From NCBI RefSeq assembly GCF_018918345.1, contig NZ_JAHLQI010000007.1, forward strand, positions 1-64,000: DNA of 64,000 bases, read 5' to 3'. The translations under genes were made by a program, and so were the position numbers. This DNA is from Butyricicoccus intestinisimiae (GTDB lineage Bacteria; Bacillota; Clostridia; Oscillospirales; Butyricicoccaceae). Shown here one piece after another: positions 1 through 7,468 of this stretch; the first letter of the stretch is position 1, and each line of letters begins with the position of its first letter. Under the pieces are notes generated by a model. The model made no database searches and had not been told where the DNA came from. It saw only the letters and a program-made list of their open reading frames with translations.

Positions 1-466
1 TGATGTTAATCCAGTCCCATGTATTGCGGGTGTATACCTTAACCTGTGCAGTGTAGTCCCCGGTCTGGTTATACATTCCAGAGCGGTACATTGAAGGGTA
101 AACATATCCGGCTTTAGGTGGTGAAGGTCTTTTGCCGTTTGGCTTTTCTTTCCAGTTTGAAAGATTACTTTTATATGATGAAACCTTACCAATAGCCTCA
201 TTAATTGCCCCGCGACGCATGTAGCTTGGCATTTTATAAAACTTTGAGTCAAAATTATACGCCGGATTTGGATTATTTTTTGTGGCATGGATAAGGTGTT
301 CAACATAAGCAGATCTGTCTCTGCCTTCTAAAGAAGATATTTCTTCCCAGTTTTCAAGACAGGCATTAAGAATGTAGTCCACAGCATGCCTGTATATGGC
401 AACAGTCTCTTTGAAAATGCTGTTATAATGTTTGATTTTTACACTGTATGTGGTGTACATTTGCAT
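1..466 (-). CDS. tnpB: TnpB-family RNA-guided nuclease, N-terminal part (cut by window start)
   Basis: Reading frame starting with MQMYTTYSVKIKHYNSIF and running off the left edge, so only about 155 N-terminal residues are visible. The start and the run of basic, aromatic residues match the N-terminus of clostridial IS200/IS605 TnpB proteins, which are transposon-encoded RNA-guided DNA nucleases. The RuvC residues and zinc finger lie outside the window and cannot be checked. An AGGAGGT ribosome site (473-479 on the complement) precedes the ATG at 466. It lies just downstream of a decayed tnpA on the same strand, the usual IS605 arrangement. The guide RNA would overlap the missing 3' end. Confidence 0.75.
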   Translation of the reverse strand, partial: MQMYTTYSVKIKHYNSIFKETVAIYRHAVDYILNACLENWEEISSLEGRDRSAYVEHLIHATKNNPNPAYNFDSKFYKMPSYMRRGAINEAIGKVSSYKSNLSNWKEKPNGKRPSPPKAGYVYPSMYRSGMYNQTGDYTAQVKVYTRNTWDWINI

Positions 467-483
467 GCTGCAGACCTCCTTTC

Positions 484-810
484 CTATTTGTTTTTCTGGG
501 AATTAATATAGCCTGCGACCTGTTCCAGACTTCTGTTGCTTACAGTTGCCACAAAGTATGATGGATTCCATAAATGCCCACCCCAAAGCTGTTCTTTGAT
601 TTCTGGATGACTTAAAAACAACCATCTGGCAATATTACCTTTGAGTATTTTTACAGCATCTGGCAACCTAAGCTGCGGTTTGCAGTTTACAAGCAGATGT
701 ATGTGGTCTGGCATGACTTCCATTGCAATGACATCCATACTCAAGGATTGGAGCATTTCATTCAGATATTTCTTAACATCTGACTCGATTTTACCAATAA
801 ATTCACTCTT
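484..810 (-). pseudogene. tnpA: TnpA (Y1 HUH transposase), N-terminally truncated
   Basis: The frame contains the HUH motif in MPDHIHLLV, the PSYFVATVSN segment and the C-terminal GYINSQ with the likely catalytic tyrosine, all typical of IS200/IS605 single-strand transposases. The frame opens after a TAA (811-813) with KSEFIGKIESDVKKYL and has no initiator codon there. The first ATG is deep inside, leaving 90 residues. The family is usually about 130-150 residues, so roughly the first 30 residues (first beta strand and helix) are missing. The element probably can no longer transpose by itself, although tnpB next to it may still be expressed. Confidence 0.7.
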
Positions 811-826
811 TTATTAAACTTTTATT

Positions 827-854
827 AAAGCCCTTCCTAGTCAGGAAGGGCTTT
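827..854 (-). terminator. Hairpin terminator after the SprT-like gene
   Basis: AAAGCCCTTCCT, a 4-base loop, then AGGAAGGGCTTT form a perfect 12-bp stem just beyond the stop of the minus-strand gene at 859. The T-run after the stem is weak on the minus strand. It could alternatively be the left-end hairpin of the IS605 element next to it. Confidence 0.55.
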
Positions 855-858
855 AACA

Positions 859-1353
859 TCACTTGATCCTCTTGAATTTTCCTTTACATGCAGAACATCT
901 GTATTGATCCATATTGCGAATAAAATCGCTGATACGAACCTGTGTTACATATGTTCCGCATCCTTCGCATCGTGCTACATATTTAAACCGCTGCATGAAT
1001 TCGCCAAGAAGTTCTTCATTCATGTACGGTTTATAATCCGAACACCGTTTAATCTTATACTGATATGTACGGTTTACCTTCTGTGCATAATGTTTCCAAA
1101 GTCCGCTGTGTGATATACAATCATTGCAGCTATGCAGCAATTCATGCATTAACACATTTTCCGTAGCAAATGTTTGCATCCGATCGTCAGTGAACACAGG
1201 ATCTAGTACAATCATATTTTTGTATATCCAGTATCGCCCCCACGTTCTTGCATTTAATTTTCCGGCTCTTACCGTTACGTTTTTGTTGAAAGGAATATGG
1301 ATTGCTTCCAATTTCCTTTCACACTCCTGTAGTACTGCTTCTAAATCTCTCAT
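859..1353 (-). CDS. SprT-like zinc metalloprotease
   Basis: 164-residue protein with the zinc-protease motif HELLH at residues 70-74, followed by a further histidine in SHSGLWKHYA (82-89), and a C-terminal zinc ribbon CEGC...CSAC (residues 129-156). This is the layout of SprT-like/Spartan proteins. In eukaryotes these digest DNA-protein crosslinks; phage copies are common but poorly characterised. It overlaps the upstream gene by 4 bases (ATGA), so the two are probably co-transcribed and translationally coupled. It is the last gene of the minus-strand operon before the IS605 element. Confidence 0.75.
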   Translation of the reverse strand: MRDLEAVLQECERKLEAIHIPFNKNVTVRAGKLNARTWGRYWIYKNMIVLDPVFTDDRMQTFATENVLMHELLHSCNDCISHSGLWKHYAQKVNRTYQYKIKRCSDYKPYMNEELLGEFMQRFKYVARCEGCGTYVTQVRISDFIRNMDQYRCSACKGKFKRIK

Positions 1354-1625
1354 TCGTCATCCTCCGTCCATGTAAGATTTCCTTTTTTCAGTTCTTCGCG
1401 GAGATAGTTTCCGCCTCTGTTCGGATCTACTGCATAGAACTCTGTACCGTTCATTGTCTCACCATCACACAGAGCGATTACATGATACAATGCTGCTCCA
1501 AGATGATTCGTAGAAATGCTTTCTACAAATCCTCTCGTTCCTACTTTGTATCCATACCGATCACCATTCATATCATACAGATTTTTCTTGGTTTCCACAA
1601 GATCCCCGACCTTTAAATTCTTCAT
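1350..1625 (-). CDS. Small hypothetical protein with a KOW/SH3-like N-terminus
   Basis: 91 residues beginning MKNLKVGDLVETKKN. The pattern VGDLV..KKNL...G..YGYKVGTRGFV resembles small SH3-like beta barrels seen in phage accessory proteins. Gene 3853-4167 has a similar opening (FKIGDIVRIKK), so the two may be paralogues. A good ribosome site (AGGAGGATC) precedes the ATG at 1625. Function unknown. Confidence 0.6.
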   Translation of the reverse strand: MKNLKVGDLVETKKNLYDMNGDRYGYKVGTRGFVESISTNHLGAALYHVIALCDGETMNGTEFYAVDPNRGGNYLREELKKGNLTWTEDDE

Positions 1626-1727
1626 GTAGATCCTCCTTTTTATTTTACCGATATTTTGTCCTGTGTTTACTCTTGTTATACGAGATTTTAACCTGTCTCA
1701 TCAGTGGCAGTAGGTTAGTTTTGCCAG

Positions 1728-1745
1728 ACCGCCCGTGTGGGCGGT
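1728..1745 (-). terminator. Hairpin ACCGCCC-GTGT-GGGCGGT
   Basis: A 7-bp perfect GC-rich stem with a 4-base loop immediately downstream of the stop of the minus-strand gene 1751-2440. It has only a poor T-run, so it may attenuate transcription rather than fully terminate it. Confidence 0.45.
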
Positions 1746-1750
1746 TTCGA

Positions 1751-2440
1751 CTATTTACTGTAGTCAAATCCTATAGAATCATCCGAAGGACGTCCGCGCA
1801 CCGGCAAAACCAATACTCGCACCGTCCCGTCATCCGACTCAAACCAGAGTTCACCTACTTGGTATTGGTCATCACGCCCCGCAATATGATTTTCCGCATG
1901 AACTGTAGTGCTACCTGTTGCTTGTACTGCAATTTGCAAATACTCTGCATTGGCAACATGGCCACCACCAAGATGGCACCGTACATCCCTAATCTTATCA
2001 TATTTGTATTTTGCAAGCGCTTTCTGTTCCTTGATGCCGGATTTCAGCTCGGCTATTGTGGGACAAACCAACGTGTCAGGATATTCTTTTTCCGCTCGTG
2101 CTTTTATGATGGGCTGCACGTTCATCGGCTTTGCGTCATCAGGCAGAGTAGGTAAGTCGAGCGGTGTTCCGCTGTTCTCGATAAGCATATATCCGTTGCT
2201 GACATACTGCTTTCCATCGTCAATCCACGCGCCGTGCAGCCCCTCTTGGTGCGGATGATGTTTTTTAGCAGACTTGATTACAGCCATCATTGCTTTATAC
2301 AAATCCTGTTTTCCTGCGGACTTTGCATTCTTAACTGCAACTTCCTGCCGCAGAGTAGCAATCACTTCTTCTATCTCCGTAGTCGAGACATATCCTTCCA
2401 ATACCTCTTCCAATATAGAAATCAGTCTTTCATTTTGCAT
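1751..2440 (-). CDS. Hypothetical protein, 229 residues
   Basis: Starts at the ATG at 2440 (MQNERLISILEEVLEGY) because GTGGGGA lies just before it; an in-frame codon further upstream has no ribosome site. The N-terminal third is helical and acidic; the middle contains YVSNGYMLIENSGTPLDLP. The central and C-terminal parts (GELWFESDDGTVRVLVLPVRG) look like beta-sheet with a possible sliding-clamp-like or phage recombination-accessory fold. That similarity is faint, and I do not assign a function. It is part of the small-gene operon and is followed by a hairpin. Confidence 0.6.
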   Translation of the reverse strand: MQNERLISILEEVLEGYVSTTEIEEVIATLRQEVAVKNAKSAGKQDLYKAMMAVIKSAKKHHPHQEGLHGAWIDDGKQYVSNGYMLIENSGTPLDLPTLPDDAKPMNVQPIIKARAEKEYPDTLVCPTIAELKSGIKEQKALAKYKYDKIRDVRCHLGGGHVANAEYLQIAVQATGSTTVHAENHIAGRDDQYQVGELWFESDDGTVRVLVLPVRGRPSDDSIGFDYSK

Positions 2441-2442
2441 AA

Positions 2443-2799
2443 TTATCCCCACCATCCGTTATTCAAGATTCTCTTATTGAAGGTTTTACCGGTTAAATAC
2501 TTCCACAATTCCTCCATTCTGTGAACTTCTTTATGATACACCACGCGAATATTAAACGAATTCTTATCTTCGTTCTCATAAACCCGCAGATGCAAAGATT
2601 TCGCCTTTCTTATCGCTTCCTTGTACGCAAATCTTGCGCCATTATCGTGAAGTTTGACACAAAACCCGCATGGATGCACACGAATTAAGTGTTCACCATT
2701 GCCGTTATAAGACAGTGCAAGATGGGTTTCCTTATTCAAAAAATGGCTGGGTGTGTTTTCCGACAGGTGTTCGTACCACTTTCTTACTTCTGTTTTCAT
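2443..2799 (-). CDS. Hypothetical protein, 118 residues
   Basis: Reading frame MKTEVRKWYEHLSENTPSHF, with an AGGAGGAAC ribosome site inside the end of the preceding gene and a 4-base overlap with it (ATGA at 2796-2799). Basic and aromatic, no membrane segment, no motif recognised. Co-transcribed with its neighbours. Function unknown. Confidence 0.6.
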   Translation of the reverse strand: MKTEVRKWYEHLSENTPSHFLNKETHLALSYNGNGEHLIRVHPCGFCVKLHDNGARFAYKEAIRKAKSLHLRVYENEDKNSFNIRVVYHKEVHRMEELWKYLTGKTFNKRILNNGWWG

Positions 2800-3074
2800 T
2801 TCTGTTCCTCCTCCAATTTGGCATAGAACGCAGCATAATATCCAGTCTCCGAATTGATGCAGTTGTAATACTCAAAAGTATTTACAAGATTGTCAAAATC
2901 CTGATCTGGTTCCCAATTCAAATGTGGCGGATAACCCCACGGAGATTCTGGCGAAAGGTTACACGGATGGATCGTGACTTCCTTTCCTTCCTCATGCAGT
3001 TTACGAGCACGAGCTTTCGATATTCGTACATATGTCGCGCCGTGATTTCCTTCTCTATATGTAATTTCTCTCAT
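2796..3074 (-). CDS. Hypothetical protein, 92 residues
   Basis: The ATG at 3074 (MREITYREGNHGATYVRISK) is chosen because GGAGGAATTGACT directly precedes it; the in-frame ATG at 3089 forms part of that ribosome site. The sequence HPCNLSPESPWGYPPHLNW in the middle is distinctive but not recognised. Gene 3102-3524 has a nearly identical translation-start region (GGAGGAATTGGCT-ATGAGAG), which suggests duplicated initiation cassettes in this operon. Confidence 0.6.
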   Translation of the reverse strand: MREITYREGNHGATYVRISKARARKLHEEGKEVTIHPCNLSPESPWGYPPHLNWEPDQDFDNLVNTFEYYNCINSETGYYAAFYAKLEEEQK

Positions 3075-3101
3075 AGTCAATTCCTCCATTCTGTTTTAAT
3101 A

Positions 3102-3524
3102 TCAATCCCAAAACCTTGCAGGAGCGAACTTGCTCCATTGTTCAATTTTTTCATATATCCCCGACAAAACTTCATGCAAACATTCACTCAGAAGATACTG
3201 CCGGATGATGAGATCACACTCTCTCATATCGTCCAGATTTGGATCAACACCAAAATATCTACATGCTTCCTTCAACAGTGCCCAATTGTGACAGAGCTTT
3301 TCTTCGGCAATCCATGAGTTACTTTCACTCATACCAGATCCTACAACACTGTATTCCTTTAACAGTATTTTATACACCCTCTCCTCAAAGCCTATGTCTG
3401 TCATATCGTTATACGAATAACGTTTCATAAGCCATGCTTCAATATCGTCTCGCATATGTTTTCTGTAATCATACACCAGCGGGTTATATCCATATAACGG
3501 CATGTATTTACTATCATCTCTCAT
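3102..3524 (-). CDS. Hypothetical protein, 140 residues
   Basis: Starts at the ATG at 3524 (MRDDSKYMPLYGYNPL) behind GGAGGAATTGGCT. All-helical by eye, rich in tyrosine, aspartate and glutamate, with no membrane segment. Overlaps the previous gene by 4 bases. Nothing recognised. Confidence 0.6.
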   Translation of the reverse strand: MRDDSKYMPLYGYNPLVYDYRKHMRDDIEAWLMKRYSYNDMTDIGFEERVYKILLKEYSVVGSGMSESNSWIAEEKLCHNWALLKEACRYFGVDPNLDDMRECDLIIRQYLLSECLHEVLSGIYEKIEQWSKFAPARFWD

Positions 3525-3838
3525 AGCCAATTCCTCCGATTTATCGCATCGTCTGCCGTTTGCTCAATGGAATACTTGATTGTTTCCAATTGGTCTATAT
3601 CTGCCTTCCAAAACGTTCGAACAACGTCTTCCAAAGGCGTTGGAGAATCCAACAATGCAAGCAATTGTTCCTCTGTCAAGTTCATATCCTGTATCGCTAT
3701 GAGAATATCTAGTCTCACGTAGTAGTCATGCGCATAATCCAGAATTTCTTCTGGTGGTAATCCTACCAGCCAAGCTCTGTACCGGTCCTGTTCCTCTGCC
3801 ATACGCTTGAAAAGCAGTGTGTACAATTCGTCTAACAT
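3521..3838 (-). CDS. Hypothetical acidic helical protein, 105 residues
   Basis: The ATG at 3838 (MLDELYTLLFKRMAEEQ) follows a GGAAGGGAAGAC purine run; a longer in-frame start would lie inside the previous gene. Predicted helical and acidic (PPEEILDYAHDYYVRLDILIA). No known motif. Overlaps both neighbours' ends, as is usual in this operon. Confidence 0.6.
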   Translation of the reverse strand: MLDELYTLLFKRMAEEQDRYRAWLVGLPPEEILDYAHDYYVRLDILIAIQDMNLTEEQLLALLDSPTPLEDVVRTFWKADIDQLETIKYSIEQTADDAINRRNWL

Positions 3839-3852
3839 GTCTTCCCTTCCTT

Positions 3853-4167
3853 TCAGCTCCACTTGATGTATGTCTTTTCATCTTTGCTAAACTCCAATAC
3901 TACTTTCATATCCGTCAAGCTCACCTTTTCCAATTCGCATTCTTCGTACAAGAATCCATCTTTGCCTTTTACGTCAAGGATCAGCGTTGCTCCGGTATGA
4001 GAAAATCGTACACATTCGTTCAAAGCAATTACTTCATACGCAGATTCCTCTCCACTCAAAGCGCGACTACATACTACACCAACGGTATTTACAGGGTAAG
4101 CAATATCGTTGCACAACACATCCTGCAATATCTTTTTGATTCTTACAATGTCTCCAATCTTAAACAT
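3853..4167 (-). CDS. Hypothetical protein with SH3-like N-terminus, 104 residues
   Basis: Begins MFKIGDIVRIKKILQDVL at the ATG at 4167; an in-frame TTG slightly upstream overlaps the likely ribosome site. The opening I/VGD-V-KK and the later IALNE...FSHTG parallel the gene at 1350-1625, so the two may be distant paralogues. It is the last intact gene before an IscB-like relic. Function unknown. Confidence 0.55.
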   Translation of the reverse strand: MFKIGDIVRIKKILQDVLCNDIAYPVNTVGVVCSRALSGEESAYEVIALNECVRFSHTGATLILDVKGKDGFLYEECELEKVSLTDMKVVLEFSKDEKTYIKWS

Positions 4168-4196
4168 ACGATTCAATTCCTTTCGTCTTTATAATA

Positions 4197-4694
4197 GTCA
4201 ACCAGAAAACCCATTACCTTTAGGTGATGGGATGAATGGCACTATACCATCACAATCTGAATCATTTGTGATGTTCTTGCTGCAACCCGTTTACAGTTCC
4301 TTAACTTTGGTGTTTTGTATCCTCTGGGCATTGATGAAAAGTCTACTGTGTTGCCATCCATATCCATAAGAGTTGCATACCCTGCGGACATTCTGCCCTT
4401 GATAAAAAAGTCGTTCCTTATAAATACTCTACCAAATGGTAGGTGTTGCGTACTGCACTGCACTATAACCATGCAGTTGTTCCGACCTCAACTCGACAAT
4501 GATATAAAGGCTTTTTAAGTACATATCACAAGGCTGTTCTTACTCCGACCTAACTTAAACATGTACGATAGAGCAATGGTCTGTTGCGTCAACCGAAGGT
4601 ATCATAACCTAAATATCGTAGTACCCATTTTTGAATACTTAGTCTGGTAAACTATTTAACGGAAGCCCTCTACCTTTAGGTGGTGGGTAGTTCA
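4197..4694 (-). mobile_element. Relic of an IscB/IS605-type element with terminal hairpins
   Basis: The stretch is bounded by two related hairpins with ACCTTTAGGT centres: CCCATTACCTTTAGGTGATGGG near 4212-4233 in split view (CCCATTACC / GGTGATGGG), and GCCCTCTACC / GGTGGTGGGT near 4666-4689 followed by AGTTCAC. Such ends are typical of IS200/IS605-related elements and of IscB loci. Read on the minus strand, the first ~200 bases (4694 to ~4480) hold no frame but many short inverted repeats, as expected for an IscB-type guide RNA. They are followed by a fragment resembling the C-terminus of IscB. I infer an internal deletion removed the nuclease body. Confidence 0.45.
4242..4472 (-). pseudogene. 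C-terminal fragment resembling IscB (RRXRR/HNH) protein
   Basis: 76 residues including FGRVFIRNDFFIKGRMSAGY, then ATLMDMDGNTV and KTPKLRNCKRVAARTS. The pattern GR-F-RNDFFIKGR-SAGYATL-D-DG is like the C-terminal beta domain of IscB-like proteins (roughly, F-V---G---FI-GRR-SGY-DLR-LDG). No RuvC, bridge helix or HNH segment is present, so it is at most the last fifth of the protein. The frame is closed upstream by a TGA. Similarity is judged from memory and is tentative. Confidence 0.4.
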
Positions 4695-4712
4695 CATCAA
4701 TAAACTCCTCTA

Positions 4713-5054
4713 TCAGTCATGCACCTGTTCTGCAACGAATGCTTCTCTCAACTTGTTCAACTCGCTGATAATAGCCAACGAAGGCATCCTAGAGCTTACA
4801 ATCTTGGATGCTTCCCGTTCGTATTCCTCAATCTTCTCAGCTCTTGGATACTTTTTCAGCACCCGATAACCGGTCAAAATACAAACGTCTCCGATGACAT
4901 ACACATCGTAATTCCATCCGCAGATCCCGGCATTGTAACCAATGGGATCAACACCGGACAGCAAATCCTGCAACTCACAGGCTCTAGCCGTCACAATCTT
5001 ATCTACTGGCAAATCAGCGACCTGATTCCTTGTCATTTTCATCTTCATGTACAT
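4713..5054 (-). CDS. Hypothetical protein, 113 residues
   Basis: ATG at 5054 (MYMKMKMTRNQVADLPV) behind AAGGAGATGG. The first half contains a hydrophobic GYNAGICGWNYDVYVIGDVCILTGY that may be a beta-rich core; the C-terminal half is an amphipathic helix. No family recognised. It is the first gene upstream of the IscB-like relic and shares the minus-strand operon. Confidence 0.6.
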   Translation of the reverse strand: MYMKMKMTRNQVADLPVDKIVTARACELQDLLSGVDPIGYNAGICGWNYDVYVIGDVCILTGYRVLKKYPRAEKIEEYEREASKIVSSRMPSLAIISELNKLREAFVAEQVHD

Positions 5055-5066
5055 GTTTCCATCTCC

Positions 5067-5267
5067 TTAAAATCCACATTTTATCGTACCATTTTGCGCC
5101 TGATAGATGACTCCATTCATTGTCTTTACTGTAAGCTCAATCCCTTGCAATTCTCCAACAATCAACCAATAGTCCTGTGTATCTTTTTGGGCATCTTTCA
5201 GCCGATTACACAGGTTCAAATAACGATTTTCTAATCGTTGTTTATTTTGCTTGCTCAGTCTTGGCAT
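5067..5267 (-). CDS. Small basic helical protein, 66 residues
   Basis: The ATG at 5267 (MPRLSKQNKQRLENRYLNL) is preferred because AAAGGTTTTGACAG precedes it. Highly basic N-terminus followed by a helical segment (RLKDAQKDTQDYWLIVGEL). Function unknown. Confidence 0.5.
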   Translation of the reverse strand: MPRLSKQNKQRLENRYLNLCNRLKDAQKDTQDYWLIVGELQGIELTVKTMNGVIYQAQNGTIKCGF

Positions 5268-5271
5268 ACTG

Positions 5272-5646
5272 TCAAAACCTTTCGTACATTTCGATGATAC
5301 GCTCTTTGGCATCTCGTGTCAGATCTGCCTTAATACGAATTCCTGTGCATCTGCATCTGCGAATCTCGACTATTCTCCATGAATGATATTTCCTACGCAG
5401 CTTGAACTGTGTACTCTCAGGAACTCCTCTATACGCATTTGCAAATCTTTGAGCGTGAGGATTGCACCAAAAAGTACAATCCTCTAATACTGTATCGGAT
5501 ACCTGCGAGTATTTGTTTTCAATATCCTTGATCGCGCCGCGAATATCCTCTATCATAATCTTTCTGGTTCTCGCACACTTCTGCGCTCCGGTTAATTCTT
5601 TTCGCAGACGTTCCTCGTTGTTGTCGTTAAAAATAATTTCTCTCAC
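5272..5646 (-). CDS. Hypothetical basic protein, 124 residues
   Basis: MREIIFNDNNEERLRKELTG, with a 4-base overlap with the gene upstream. Contains four cysteines in its middle and late parts (EDCTFWCNPH and RRCRCTGIR), which might bind zinc, although the spacing is not a classical ribbon. The C-terminus is arginine-rich. No family recognised. Confidence 0.55.
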   Translation of the reverse strand: MREIIFNDNNEERLRKELTGAQKCARTRKIMIEDIRGAIKDIENKYSQVSDTVLEDCTFWCNPHAQRFANAYRGVPESTQFKLRRKYHSWRIVEIRRCRCTGIRIKADLTRDAKERIIEMYERF

Positions 5647-5852
5647 GTTCTCCCTCTTTTCTCAAACTGCTCTTTTAAAATATCCTGTTCTTTCTTTTGT
5701 TTGGAAGTCAGAATCACAACATCTCCGCGTTTCATCTGAAAACAACCGTTGTTTTGTATGTTGCATTCCTCGCAATATGCGTTATTAAGCCACATAAGCG
5801 TTCCTGGATCTTCTTCTTTGAGAAGATTCATAATCTTTTCATACTTATCCAT
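5643..5852 (-). CDS. Small hypothetical protein, 69 residues
   Basis: MDKYEKIMNLLKEEDPGTLM with the cysteine pattern YCEECNIQNNGC in the middle, possibly a small metal site, and a lysine-rich C-terminal helix. Overlaps the downstream gene by 4 bases. Unknown function. Confidence 0.5.
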   Translation of the reverse strand: MDKYEKIMNLLKEEDPGTLMWLNNAYCEECNIQNNGCFQMKRGDVVILTSKQKKEQDILKEQFEKRGRT

Positions 5853-5853
5853 C

Positions 5854-6048
5854 TCAATTCCTCACTTTCTTCTGCACAGCAAAAGCTCGTTTACCATCTC
5901 CCATGATAATGAATAAACCGTCTTCCGTGTCGCAGTGATAACCGTATCCCATTTCCTTCATGCGAGTCTCGGAAAGGTTCGCAATGCGAAAACTTCCACG
6001 TGGTGTTATAATTCGTTCCTTACTCAGGAATGCTTCGTCAATTTTCAT
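5854..6048 (-). CDS. Small hypothetical protein, 64 residues
   Basis: MKIDEAFLSKERIITPRGSF; compact beta-rich composition (YGYHCDTEDGLFIIMGDGKR). A GAGCTGAG purine stretch precedes the ATG at 6048. It sits one base from both neighbours in the operon. Unknown function. Confidence 0.5.
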   Translation of the reverse strand: MKIDEAFLSKERIITPRGSFRIANLSETRMKEMGYGYHCDTEDGLFIIMGDGKRAFAVQKKVRN

Positions 6049-6049
6049 C

Positions 6050-6586
6050 TCAGCTCCTCACTTTCCAGCCGTAAACATCGGCAATTTCCTTGCCAACACG
6101 GCGCGTATACCGTGTAATATCATCCTTTGTCAGAGTTCCACGTGCCGCCTTGTCCAAGATAAACTGTTCGGTTTCCTCAGAAACAGAATCCTTAAAAACA
6201 CGGAACAAATATGTATTCGTGGCATCATGGTGCGATTCCTCAGCACGCAGGTTTCCATAGGCATCTACCCAATATTCAATATTGGATGGTCCTCTCAGGT
6301 ATCCTGTCTTTAAAACATCGGATACTCGGTTTGTGTGGGTTTTACGGTATGCTTGTCTCCTTCCGCTCCACAAACCTAACTCCGCGAAGATAATGATTTC
6401 CTTTGGGAATTCAATACCACTCAGATTCATCTTTTCACAATTCAGATATTCCTGATTGGTGTCCTCAGCGAATCTCCACCACCAATCATCGGTCTGATTC
6501 GGATATACAGCTTCCATTTCTGCTCGTTCTGCCTTAACGAATTCCTCATCAACAGCATCGGAGTTCCAAATCACATATCTTTTCAT
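6050..6586 (-). CDS. Hypothetical protein, 178 residues
   Basis: The ATG at 6586 (MKRYVIWNSDAVDEEFVKAE) is preferred over an upstream in-frame start because GGAGGGATAAGC lies directly before it. Features: a WWWRFAEDTNQEYLNCEKMNL segment and the central IIIFAELGLWSGRRQAYRK, which recalls small phage proteins of unknown structure; mostly alpha/beta by eye. No catalytic motif recognised. Spaced 2 bases from the HTH gene upstream. Confidence 0.55.
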   Translation of the reverse strand: MKRYVIWNSDAVDEEFVKAERAEMEAVYPNQTDDWWWRFAEDTNQEYLNCEKMNLSGIEFPKEIIIFAELGLWSGRRQAYRKTHTNRVSDVLKTGYLRGPSNIEYWVDAYGNLRAEESHHDATNTYLFRVFKDSVSEETEQFILDKAARGTLTKDDITRYTRRVGKEIADVYGWKVRS

Positions 6587-6588
6587 GC

Positions 6589-7161
6589 TTATCCCTCCTC
6601 TATTCCTTCCAAGAACGTTCTGAAATCCTCGGACATATTTTCTTTTCCGATAAAGTAGATTTGGCTTCCGCACTTTACCAGATATACACCGGTTCCATTC
6701 CTACGAACCTGTGTCCTGCGGAACATTGGATTCCCATCTTTCGGCTGCATCCAAGCAGCTAAAACGGTTCCGAATCCTTCATGCGTGGTGCCGTAGTCGT
6801 AAATTCCGACCTTCTCAGTCGTTCCAATGATACAATACGGTGCCTTGTGTTCGAATTGGTTGCGTAAACTTGGACTCGGCAGGCGATCCACCAAACTTTC
6901 TCGTTCGCTGCGTCTTAAATCCTCGACCGCAGAGCGGGCGGCTTCCAGCTTCCGTATTTCTGTTGGAAATTCCTCAGAAAATACTTCTGCCAACTTATCT
7001 ACCGTTTTCCTAGACGGCAGAAACGTTCTGGTTTCCCAGAAATACGGTGTGCAATATGATACTCCTGCTGCCGTTGTGAATTCCTTCTTGGTAAGACCTG
7101 TAGCCGCCATCAAGCAAGCTACTGCAATATACAAATTGCTTTCAATCTGCCGTATGTTCAT
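6589..7161 (-). CDS. HTH-containing hypothetical protein (possible regulator)
   Basis: Start taken at the ATG at 7161 (MNIRQIESNLYIAVACLMAA) because GAGGACGAGGAA precedes it; earlier in-frame codons have no ribosome site. Residues 10-65 (CLMAATGLTKKEFTTAAGVS through RKTVDKLAEVFSEEFP) have the helix-turn-helix spacing of an XRE-type domain with a first-helix/second-helix pattern. The C-terminal 100 residues form an unknown basic domain with FRRTQVRRNGTGVYLV. It could regulate the minus-strand operon, but the C-terminal domain is not that of a classical repressor. Confidence 0.5.
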   Translation of the reverse strand: MNIRQIESNLYIAVACLMAATGLTKKEFTTAAGVSYCTPYFWETRTFLPSRKTVDKLAEVFSEEFPTEIRKLEAARSAVEDLRRSERESLVDRLPSPSLRNQFEHKAPYCIIGTTEKVGIYDYGTTHEGFGTVLAAWMQPKDGNPMFRRTQVRRNGTGVYLVKCGSQIYFIGKENMSEDFRTFLEGIEEG

Positions 7162-7178
7162 TTCCTCGTCCTCCTCTT

Positions 7179-7397
7179 TTATCCGAACAGAATCCCTGTT
7201 ATCAGCATCAAACCAATAACAAGGCAAAACATGAAACTTGTGAATACTGTCTCAACCAGACTGATTTCCTCATGGTTTTCAGTCTTGTCGTGTTTTGAAT
7301 CACATGTTTTCATGAAATCCATGGCACAATCCAATTCCTTGCGCCGTGCCGGTGTGTTGGCGATTTCCAACACTTCCTGAATTTCTCTTTCGTTCAT
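7179..7397 (-). CDS. Small tail-anchored membrane protein, 72 residues
   Basis: The ATG at 7397 (MNEREIQEVLEIANTPARRK) follows GGAGGGAACGAT. The N-terminal 45 residues are charged and helical; the C-terminus ends in one hydrophobic segment (VFTSFMFCLVIGLMLITGIL), so it is a single-span C-tail-anchored membrane protein. It lies next to a lipoprotein gene, which suggests a small cell-envelope group, perhaps superinfection exclusion. That role is inference only. Confidence 0.55.
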   Translation of the reverse strand: MNEREIQEVLEIANTPARRKELDCAMDFMKTCDSKHDKTENHEEISLVETVFTSFMFCLVIGLMLITGILFG

Positions 7398-7468
7398 ATC
7401 GTTCCCTCCGTTTTTTTCTGTAATTAAAAAAGACAACGAAAACTCGTTGCCTTTTCTTTGTTGTGTCT

